Shown: positions 48,801 through 59,000 of the stretch, one piece after another | How the letters are laid out: each line of letters opens with the position of its first letter | Position numbering within the stretch: the stretch's first letter is position 1 | The notes under the pieces: model-generated | What the model was told of the DNA's origin: nothing | Database searches by the model: none | The model's input: only the letters and a program-made list of their open reading frames with translations | Made by a program: the position numbers and the translations under genes | Assembly: GCA_021464245.1 (NCBI GenBank) | Contig: JADCRB010000153.1 | Location: 496,001 to 560,000 of the forward strand | Direction of reading: 5' to 3' | Origin: Carallia brachiata | Lineage: Eukaryota; Streptophyta; Magnoliopsida; Malpighiales; Rhizophoraceae | Length of the DNA stretch: 64,000 bases

Positions 48801-49966
48801 TACCAAAAGACGTTGAACTCATTCTCGAAAGCATTAGAACCTGTCCCGGGCTCAACTTATGTGACAACATTGTTTGGGCTCGCAACTCTGGCAAATTCTC
48901 TGTGGCAAGTGCCTACGCTCATCTCTGCACAGAGGATGAGCAAAATTTTGGGGATTGGAAATGGATATGGAAATTACTGGCACCTAGGCGCATACAAACC
49001 TTCATGTGGTTAGTATGGCATGGAAAGCTCCTTACTAACTCCCAACATTTTATTAGACACTTCACAGTCAGTTGGGCATGTGATAGATGCTGAGCATTTT
49101 GGGAAGATACTGCCCACGTCCTTTTCCATTGCCCATTTGCCAACCATGTCTGGGGTCTCTTACACTATAAAACCGGCACTGTCCCTCTCCCTTTTCTGGA
49201 TTTCAATAGCTGGTTGCGTGAGGGAAGCGGGGAGGATTCATATTTGGAATGGGGATGCACCTTCAAAGTCCTTTTTGTGTCTGTTTTATGGCATTTATGG
49301 CATAGTCGCAACAAACGCCTTTTTGCCGGCCAAGACATGTCCATAGATGAACTGATATGCTCTGCTCGGGTTAAAGCCGTTGAGTATTATGAGCTCTGGC
49401 AGTCGAACCACTTGAATAACCTAGCTGATTTTGCAAACCATAAGGATGGGGACCCAATCAGCTGGCAATACCTGGCGTTCCCGTTTATAAAGATAAATGT
49501 TGATGGGTGCGCTAAAGGGTCCCCAGGCATGGCAGGATACGGAGGAGTGGCAAGGGATGCCAATGGGCGATGGATATTTGGCTTCTCTGGGTTCTGTGGT
49601 CTCTCTTCAGCAATCAATGCTGAGCTGTGGGGTATAATAGTCGTGTTGAAGCATGCTTGGGACAAAGGCTGGCGTAAAGTGATAGTGGAAACAAATTTGC
49701 TTCTTGCCTTGCAAAAAATTCGAATGAAAGATTGGCACTATGACTTGTACAGAGCTCTGATCTTCGAGTGTCGGCGCCTCCTTCAACTCCCATGGGAATG
49801 TCGCCTCCAACATACACTTAGAGAGGGGAATTACTGTGCCGACTTCCTTGCGAATTTGGGTGTGATAAGAGAAGAGGACCTCCATTTTTGGGATGAGCCC
49901 CCAGCTGGCATCAGTGAATTTCTGAGGGCAGACTTGGTTGGTATTGGGTTACCAAGGGGAGGTTAA
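45842..49966 (+). pseudogene. LINE ORF2 (endonuclease, reverse transcriptase, RNase H), broken
   Basis: ORF2 of the LINE, one continuous frame interrupted by five stops: 46487-46489 TGA, 46568-46570 TGA, 47096-47098 TAG, 47762-47764 TAA and 49091-49093 TGA, with no frameshift. Endonuclease motifs are present: LAWNVCSAGKKR, ILEHR, VGDFND, and KSDH just after the first stop. Reverse transcriptase motifs follow: APGPDGF, LEKAYD, the FADD catalytic box (about 47898-47909), and LGKYLGIPL. A zf-RVT-like region follows (about 48950-49150, FMWLVWHGKLLT, FHCPFA). The RNase H domain has INVDG and AELWG, but the third acidic site reads VETN, so the usual Asp is Asn. The copy is dead. Confidence 0.93.
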
Positions 49967-50038
49967 CTCATAGCTTTAGTCTTTTGCCTGTAACCTCGCT
50001 CTACTTCTTATAGATTCTTCTTGGATCAAAAAAAAGAG

Positions 50039-50052
50039 AAAAGCACCAAATT
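50039..50052 (+). repeat. 3' target-site duplication of the LINE
   Basis: Exact copy of the 14 bp at 44059-44072, directly after the A-rich 3' end of the element. Confidence 0.9.
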
Positions 50053-53000
50053 GATGCTTTCTCAAAACCGAAGTTTTGAGGGCAGTGAGTTTTCAAAACG
50101 AAGTTGTAACAAATTTAACTAAATGATTTTAAAATTGAGTTTATTCTCAAAATAGCTTTTTCTGAACTCAACGCAGATGCCAACACACCACCAAACATGG
50201 GTTATATGTTTTTTTAAAATAAAAATAAAAAAAAAGTATTTGTGGTTTTTTTTTTTTTAAGGCTATTTGTAATATGTCATTGCGTTAATCAGCAGGTAGC
50301 ACGTGTTCTCAGTTGAAATAAGAGAAATACTATATAACTAGAGATATGTCCGTGCATTGTGCGAATTACAATATTTTTATGTTCAATTTTATTTCTAATC
50401 TTTCTATTTTTATATTGAGATTTCAGTTGTTTTTTGAAGCAATAGTTTACTGAGAGAAAATCAAATGGGTAGGAGGACAGGAAAGGATGTATGGATTAGT
50501 AGTAATTGATTGAACGCGAAATTCTAACCAACATGACATATATTTGCTGAGGACCATTTTATAGTGATTTTGAAATCGTGTAATATATCAATAATATGAA
50601 ATCATATAGTGAACTGGGCAATTCAAGCATACCTCAATTTTCGCCAAAAGTGATGTTTGAAGTTCTATATGAGAATCTCTGCATCTGAATTAAATAAAAC
50701 CAGCTTTGCTGTCCCATTCCAGTAGTAAACTCAACACTCCTGTAATCAACACAGATGATATAGCTAAAAACATTGCATTCACAATGATTTAGCACAATAA
50801 TGAAGCAACATTTATTACCTTTATTGTGATGCCTTTGCCTAAAATCTTGCGCCTAAAATCCTCTTTAGATTTTTTTTGTCATGTTGGTACTGCAACTTTT
50901 TTTCGTTTTCCAAGTAAATGTCATATTCACCAGGCCTCTTATGGCTATTATTCCCAACTGTTTTTAGAACATCATCTGGAAACATAGGTATCATCACTTA
51001 CTCATTATTTAGTTTGTGTTTTTTTTCTGCTTGTCACTTCTCCAATGAGTCTTCAGTAGATTTTAAGGTAAGAAAAGCAGAAAAGCGAGGGCAGGGGAAG
51101 AGCTGGACGAAAGACAAACTATTCAAATACTTCTTCAGCAATCCAAAGGCAACAATTTTAACACGTAGAAAAGCCTCAACAAATAATGAATAAATATGGG
51201 GAGCGGAATTAATGTGGGTATGAAATGTGGGGTATTTAGTTGGACAGTCACAACAAATATTGAGGAAAAATTTTTCTTTATAATAGTAAAATTTTGAAGG
51301 AGAGACTTTCTCCTAACTACATTTTGGAGAATGAAATAAAGAGAGTTTTTCTCTCAGCTACCCATTTATAATATTAATATTAGATAATAATAATGCGATA
51401 TAAAATATTTAATAATTAAAATTAAAAAAAATGTATGGATGGATAATTCTTTGTTTTTACTTTTTGGCACATAAGTAGATAATTCTTTGTGTTCTTTGTC
51501 AATAATTTTTTCTCATTCCAAACGCATATCATAGGAGATTTTTAATTTGATTGATATTTTTTAATAGATATAATTTATTTATAATTTTATATTACAAAAT
51601 AAGTAAAGTTCATTTAAAATTAAAAAAAAATATATTGTATTAAATTATAAGTAAATTTTACTTATTCAAAAATAAATAAAATTAGCAAGTATTATAAATC
51701 ATATAGACGTTTTAACTGTGTATAAAAAAATAATAAAAAAATTCTAAAATACAAAAACTTTAAAAGAAACATTTTAAAATAAAAAGGCTTATATTTTAAT
51801 ATTTATATTTTTTAAGTTTTTTTTTAGTCTTTTGTTTTATATACTTCTAAAATTTGTCTATACTGAACAAAAATTATGAATGCACAAATCTTGACACATC
51901 GATAAAGATTTATGGATCCACCCCATAAAATCAAGAGCCTATTCCTGTGTGACGACACCGATGGGCCGGCAGCGGCCTCTTGGTAGGGACGCGATAGGAA
52001 CAATAGGCGAGTTCACTGAAAAACCTGCAATGTTACGAGCAAATAAAGACGGGATGGGCTTTAAGGAATGCGGAAAGTTTCAATGGCGCCTTACTAGCAA
52101 ACAATGTTGGAGGCTTGTGATTACAGAAAATTTTCTTACGCATATAATTGTAGAAGTACAGTGAATGCGTAATGAACTATTAGATTATGAAATAAGTATT
52201 AAATTTAAAAAAAATTAAATGAAACGTTGAATATCATTAAATTAAATATACGTGTTTTCTGTGTATTTTATTAAACTTGTTTACACAACTTTACTCTTAA
52301 GATTAATACCACTCTGATTGCCCAAGAAAGCCAAACCTGTGACTCAGAGCCAATTAAGCTATATGAGTATAAAATTCATAGAGATTACACTTTGTGCGAT
52401 AGATTGAATTTCTACATTTTACAAATTTATAGAAAAGTAAATTTTCCTGTATCTACAATTTTCTCCCACAACTGTAAAAAGTTAAAACTAAGTTTAGTCT
52501 CAATCGAATCTCTTAACAAAGATTTAAACTCGTGATCTATAATACCAACGACTAACGATAGGTAGTCAATTAAACCTTTCTATTCAACCCACACAGCCAT
52601 TATCGAAGATTCGAAAAATTCCGACAAACATGTGAACAAGCTCAATTATTCTTTTTCTTGTAAATAAAATGAAAAGGTAGGTACTTACTTCATAATATCG
52701 TCAAAATAGATTGCGTTGCGTTCATTATGTGCTATGCAGTGGATAAACTGCTACACTGGATTAAGAAAAGAACAAACTCTCAAGTATCATCTTCACAACT
52801 ACACAAAAATAAATATACGTAGTTTTGCTCTATATTGTATTGTACTCGAACTCGAGTATTACCAACCGCGGCTCTGCCGCCGCGCCACGACGCAACGTGG
52901 TACAAAATCAATTATTCTGTTTTTCTTGGTCCTACCAGAATAAATTATTCTCTTCACCGGTTTTGCATCACCGTTATTATTATGGAAAAAGTTTAATGGT

Positions 53001-54330
53001 TGGAGAGAAAATTTTTAGAAAATTGTTTAGAATTATAATTAATTGTATTTGTTGTATAATTGGTTAAATTTATTGTGTAACAAAAAAATAAGTAATTTTT
53101 TTTTATTTAATTATACTTGTAATAAAGATAATTGTACAATAAATCTAATCAATTGTATTCTAACAATTTTTTCGATTACTGGCTTTCTCTGGTTATGTAA
53201 CAGGACTTTATTATTATTTTGTTTTTTTGAACCGAAGGTTTTACGTGAGTCAAATCTTACGTAATTAATTTACTCACATTTAAAGTTTATTAATTTGCCT
53301 CAAATCTTACGTGATTCGAATTTAAAATACTACCATTAAATAACTCATCTTTACATTGTCTTTTCTTCAAAAGAAAATAAGGAGAGAAGAAAGTGGGAGA
53401 GAAAAAAAATATGACAAATGAAAATTGGAGGTGAGAAAATTCTCATCATCTCTTGTATTTAAAACAAAAAGTAATGAGAAGAAAAAAAAATTAAAAATTT
53501 TGTATTTAAAAAAGGACAAAAAATGTAGAAAAGAAAAATAATATGCATCAAAATGTTTACTTTATCCTTGTTCTAAAAATTCTATATGTATACACTAAGA
53601 AACAGAAATAATAGAAAAATCAACAATTTTCCTGTGGGCGAAAGAAGGGAAGGAGAATCAAAAATTTTCTTATCCCTACTTTTGAGTCATTTTCCAAACT
53701 CAAATATTAACCATTTTTCCTTCATTTTTGCCTCACTTCTTTCCTCCTTTTTCTCTCCCAAGTCCCAACACAGTGTTAAGTTTTCAACATACAGGTCAGA
53801 TGCTTGTGATCGAGGTTTTTGTGATCGCGTAAAGTCGGATCAACTGATGACTGATAAATCCGGAAACAGTATAAATTCTTCGACCCGATCTATTCGTAGC
53901 ACCCTTTTCGCAGTGCTGAAGCCATCATCTCTGTAGAAACACGAGGAGTCTGATGAGTTGGCACTGGAAAGACCACGTGGCAGCACGGTAGACGTCATGT
54001 CATCATTATTGTCAGCCCGTGTCAACAATATTACTAGTCAGAGTGGCGTACATGCACAAAGAGACTTGGCAATGCTACAGCCTACGCTGACGCCTACTGG
54101 GGGTCTTGATCATAAAAAGGATAAAAAGGAAAAACGTAGGTTGGAGAAATTTTTTTATTCAAAATTTTGTTTGAATGAATATTTATAATTATTGTGATAT
54201 TTTTTTAATAAAAAAATATATTTTATTATTTTTTATTGTAAAATGTATCATAATAATTATAAAAAATCAAGATATTAATATAATCGAACAAAATTTCATA
54301 AAAAAATCCCCCAGTATTATGACGGGGTCC
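50053..54330. other. AT-rich intergenic tract
   Basis: No supported gene. Near 50337-50375 the sequence CTAGAGATATGTCCGTGCAT resembles a motif I recall at the ends of dispersed plant repeats. A short GC-rich island lies near 52860-52905. The part 53790-54115 is more balanced, open in several frames, and contains a G-box-like CACGTGG near 53974, perhaps as distal promoter of the sHSP gene. Confidence 0.55.
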
Positions 54331-54338
54331 TATAAAAA
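54331..54338 (+). promoter_or_regulatory. TATA box of the small heat shock protein gene
   Basis: TATAAAAA lies 140 bases before the ATG at 54471, fitting a leader of about 110 bases. I found no clean heat shock element (repeated GAAnnTTC) nearby, only GAA-rich sequence at about 54388-54430. Confidence 0.5.
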
Positions 54339-54470
54339 TCGGCAAGGCAATACAAGCCAAGGTTGACTGCTGCATGCGGATCACAAAGAAATTAAAGAGA
54401 GACGAAAAGAATTTTAATTGAAGGGAAGAAGGGGAGGGAGGCAATTTAGCTAATTATTTTAAGGAACAAA

Positions 54471-55195
54471 ATGTCGTCAACGCTGGGTCGGTCCATGGCT
54501 TGGGCTGCCGGGGGCGTGGAGGGTTTCCTGATTTGTTCGCATCCGATTTGTGGGACCCATTCGCCTTGGGAGTGGACCTCGACCTTATTGATCGCAACCT
54601 TTGATGATACTGCGGCATTTTCCAATGCTTGGGTTGACTGGCGTGAAACTAACGATTCTCATCGAGTTGATCTGCCTGGTTAGCAGTTGAATCTACGCTT
54701 ATTGCTATTCTACTCCTTATGTATATGAAATATTTGTTAAGATTTCTTAAGTAGAATTAAAGTGATATTAACGGAATATATGAATTTAAAAAAAAAATTA
54801 AATAAAATATTAAATTTTATTGAATAAATTACATCGTCATTTTAATATTTATGTGATCATTTTAGTACTACTTAAGTACTCAACCCTTTTAAAGCTGTGC
54901 ATGGGATTTTTGATGGACGTGGGCAGGGGCGAGAAAAGACGAGGTGAGAGTGCAGGTGGAGGATGGCAACGTTCTGCAAATAAGTGGGGAGAGAATGAAG
55001 GAGAAAGAGGAAATGGACAACAAGTGTCACCGAGTGGAGCGGCGACGTGGCAGCTTTACAAGGTGGTTCAGGCTTCCAGTTAATGTGGACTTGAAAAACA
55101 TCAAAAGCAGCCTCGAGAATGGTGTCCTGAGCGTGATTGTCCCTCAGAAACAAAGCGAGCAGAGCAGGAACGTTAGGTTCATTGATGTGGCCTAA
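54471..55195 (+). CDS. Small heat shock protein, class I-like, rearranged
   Basis: Alpha-crystallin-domain chaperone that would bind unfolding proteins in the cytosol. Exons 54471-54678 and 54927-55195 join in phase 1 (DLPG to ARKDEVRVQVEDG) to a 158-residue frame, the usual length. The 248 bp between them is AT-rich with GT and AG ends. The domain shows VQVEDGNVLQISGE, KCHRVERRRGSFTRWFRLP and ENGVLSVIVP. Oddities: class I genes normally lack introns; SHRVDLPG is about two residues shorter than the usual SHxFxxDLPG strand; and a typical sHSP N-terminal motif, FASDLWDPFALG, is encoded in another frame at about 54527-54565. Two compensating frame changes therefore appear to have scrambled residues of the N-terminal arm. 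It may be a decaying copy or a functional gene with a new N-terminus. Confidence 0.65.
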
Positions 55196-56053
55196 CTGCA
55201 TCAGGTTGTCTTGCTGCCGGCCTACGCGTGATAGGGCATTGTTCGTTTGCTGTCTGTTGAAACTGGTAACTGTATGTTAAGGAGGACGGGGTGGCGGCGT
55301 CCAACTTGCGTCAGACCAGACCACACTGGTGGGTTATAAAAATATAATAAATGATGGCCATCGAGTAAATGTCGTATATACTTTTAATACGGCCGTCAAA
55401 GTAAATGTTTGCATATATTTCCAAGCTTTTGTATATATACTTAATAACATCATAATGTCTTAATAAGATCCGAGATAGTTAAAGTAATTGAAAATAATTC
55501 CCGTCATTTTTTTTTTTAAAGTTTTTTCAAATCTAAATCAACTGATTGAAAAGAATGAAGACAGTTATAAAAATTGAATATTAAAACTCTCTATCTCACA
55601 TTTACTAGTATACTACCCTCCACCTTGCCAACTTAAGGGTTCTTAGATTTGAAAGTTACATAGAATTAATCAAATTAACCAAACAAGAGTTCAATTTTGC
55701 GTTCAATTATATCTTAAACAGAGTCGGACAACTGGTGCGAGATGGATGAACCCAGAAAAGTGCCCGAAACAGTAGTCTCGGGGCACTAAAGCAAAAAAGC
55801 TATTTGTCGACGAAAATAAGGTTACACCATTTCTTTTCCTATTTTCTTCTCATTATTTCTTTCACAATTTGCAATGACAAGCTAACGAATGTTACATGAT
55901 GGCATAAATCCTGTGCACATTTGAGAACCAAAACTGGAACCACTGTGCTATTGCTGTTACAAGCGCTAATGGCAGGCAGTTTCCTTTAAAATATGAAGGA
56001 TTGCCCGCAGTAGTGATAAAAAATGCATCCAAGGGGCGTTGCTCTTTCCTCTT
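55196..56053. other. Convergent 3' region between the sHSP and CstF64 genes
   Basis: Contains the 3' flanks of the two genes. AT-rich in the middle, with no coding exon recognised. The part 55750-56053 is probably the CstF64 3' untranslated region. Confidence 0.6.
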
Positions 56054-59000
56054 CTATGACGGCCGCGGCTGTCCTCCCCTGAGTGCCTGTTGCAGCTGAA
56101 TAACTTGCTGCTGCTGCTCCGGTGGCAATGAGCTCAACTGCTCTGGCGTTAGGTTCAGAACTTGCTGCAGTAAGGCAGACTCCAAGTCTGGCGTTGGCTG
56201 CAAGAGGAATGGAAAGAGCGGTAGCTCAGAATAGAATTTGCTGTAAATACCAATTGCATTAAAAGAGAACAAATTTTTCTGAGGTACCAACAAGAAAAGG
56301 TGAAACCATATGGCGAAGGTACTAATACTCCTTCAAATTAGGATGGGCAAGGCCCAAAATTCGTAGAAGAAAAGCATTTGCCATTAGAAACTCAAATGCC
56401 ACCAAAAGAAAACTTGTGCTCATTTGCTTAACTCTTGTATTGAATAAGAAAAACCAACCTGACTCCAACAAGTACAAGATTTTTAAAATGTTTCTAATCT
56501 CAAGGAAGATTTAAAACATGGTTGTTCAATTCTTCATTGACTATTGGCATAAACTAAAGCCATGTGATTGCAGACTTTGCAGTTAGCTACGACTTATCAT
56601 CAGAAGGTTCATAACAAGACATGACACTTACTTAGATATTCTTCTAGCTGATATCAGAACGGAACAGGCAGAAGCAACATATCAAGGGAACTAGTCAAAA
56701 TGTGCAAAACCAGAACCTCGAAGGAAACACAAAAGACACATGCAAAAGGCTACTCCTAAACCCAGATTATGTGTACCTAAAGATTGACATCCATATAACC
56801 TACGTTATTAAGGTCACAAGTTCAAGTCGCTAAAACAGCTTTTTGTAAAAAACAAGGGCAAGGTTGCATAAATTTGACCCTTCTACAAGAGCCCACGAGG
56901 CAGGATCCCCATGCACCTAGACCCTTTTTTTTGTTTCTAAGTACGAAGAAAAATCTGTATCCTACAGATATCTCAAGATATTCAAACAATTGCATCTAGG
57001 ACGTATGTGATATGATGGAGATAATAATTTTCAATGGGAAGAGCTATATTACTTCATCAGGAAGAACACTAAACAGCCATGTTTAACAGTTTAGACCTCC
57101 AATTTCTTTAGAGTCTATATAAAAACAGACCAGGATTCCATCCAATCTTTGAAACAAGAGCATTTGTATGCATGCTCCAATATTGCATGTCATAGCTACT
57201 TAATCAAACAATAAAAATTTGTGAACTAATGACAAAATTTCTAAGACAACATACCTGAGAAACTTTCTCAGAATATTCTGGCTTAGCAATTGGATTTGCA
57301 GGCACTGAACCAACAGGGAATGCTTTGGACGGTCCTGTTCCAATGGCATTAGAGACGTCTGAACTACCCATTAAGAAGGACGTGCTTCTTCCGTCATCCA
57401 ATTTTAACAGCTTTAAAGGACGACTACTAACTTCCTTAGAATTGTGAACTGTGCTTGTTCGAATGTTCACAAATGGTTTATCAGGAATTTGAGCAGATCT
57501 AATGGCATCCTTGCCAATGGGACCTGAAATGCCTGATGATATGGAGGGACCGGGCTGTTATTATAAAGTTAGTTAGATATCAACAGGAACAATGATAACA
57601 AGCAATGAAAACCAACATATCCGCAATCACATAAGCAAGCTCATGTATGTATACATCTGTTTGTTAAAATTCTCTGTGCGCATGCACATAAATCGAACCT
57701 AGTCCCTGTTCATGAACGTCTATTACAATAAGGGCATATGAAATACAAGCAAGGTTATACAGCTGGAAATCTCCTAGCTATTGTCTTTCATTTTCTTTCT
57801 TTCTTTTTTTTTTTTTTCGAAGGCATAGGTGTCTTTGTCCAATAAAAATAACTAGCTGCCAGCTTGAACACGGCTCCACCTCTCACACATGAAATATCAA
57901 ACAAAAGGAGTGTACTAACAGCCATTCACTTCGCTGCTCTTCTTATATTTAATCCAAGGTTTCCATCCAAAGTTAGGATGCAAACAGGACTTTTTTCAGA
58001 ATAACTGTATAAGCAGAGCTAAATGAGCTTAATTGAGGAAACCAAGTCCCTGATAAATCACTCATCGACATTCCATATGTATAGTAAGTGGTAAAACAGG
58101 AAGAAAGTGTATGGTAAGACATAACATAAAGGCTGGGTACCTGAAAGGAAGCATCTAATGTGAGAGGTTGAGGTAAAAGGGATGATTGCATTGCAGGATT
58201 TTTAAATACTGTTTGAGAGTTACTCCCAAAAGCGCCAACTTGTCCTCCTTCTTGTAACAAGGGGTGTTGAACTGGTGGGTTCAGAGATGGGGCATTCGCC
58301 CCGCGAATTTGTGGTCTAACAGCAGGATGAAGATGGGGAACTCCAGACTGTCCCAGCAATGCAGCTTGTTGAGGAACATTGTAATTGGCATGTTGTGAAA
58401 TCTGGACTCGAGGCTGCATGGGAGGTTGCGTGGGTGCAGAAAGATGATTGCGGACTAAAGAATTTTGAGGCCCATCAGAAAATTGGCCTTCTTGCGTTAT
58501 GGGCAACAAGCTGGATTGCATCCCCTGTACAAGAGGGGCTAAACCAGGAAGAATCTGGACTGCAGGTTGCTTAGCCTGCTGAGTCTCTTGCAATGAAGGC
58601 AATGCAGGTTGACCCAGAGGCTGCCAAATATTTGGCATCTGCAACTGCAAAATTTAACATCTTTACTAAGGTGACTTCATTTCTAAAAATAAACAGAAAG
58701 CTGAGTTACTTTTCATGAGAGAACAAAACACACCAATTGCTGTGTTACCATTCCTAGCATTATCTGAGCCTGCAAAAATATTACCACAAGCATAAATTCA
58801 ACATTGCAAAGACAAGAAAAGACATCAGCATGTAATTAAAGATTGAAAAGGCCAGCTATACACAATTGCACACATGAATAAACTCAGTAGATACAAACAC
58901 AGAGGTTTGCAGAATAATAATATATGGCAGTTTTGACTTGAGCTGCCCGATAGCAACAGACACAGGACAGAGATGATACCATGACTTCCACTTTCATGCC

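Larger units (their letters stand above)
44073..50038 (+). mobile_element. Full-length, inactivated L1-type LINE retrotransposon
   Basis: A complete non-LTR retrotransposon of about 5.97 kb: short 5' leader, ORF1 (44117-45845), ORF2 (45842-49966) and an A-rich end AAAAAAAAGAGA just before 50038. It is bounded by an exact 14 bp target-site duplication. Domain order is that of plant L1-superfamily elements: DUF4283 and CCHC knuckle in ORF1; endonuclease, reverse transcriptase, zf-RVT region and RNase H in ORF2. Both ORFs carry premature stops, so the copy is dead. The intact duplication and full length suggest a moderately recent insertion. Confidence 0.95.

Noticed and set aside
46487..49093. 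Stop-codon readthrough or selenocysteine in LINE ORF2
   Set aside because: Five stops of three types at sites with ordinary residues in relatives are better explained by mutation.
51949..52164. 71-codon frame in the AT-rich spacer
   Set aside because: No recognisable domain, no promoter context and no splice partners.
56790..56830. Possible tRNA gene from the GGTCACAAGTTCAAG string
   Set aside because: The sequence continues as an Au-type SINE and lacks a tRNA cloverleaf.
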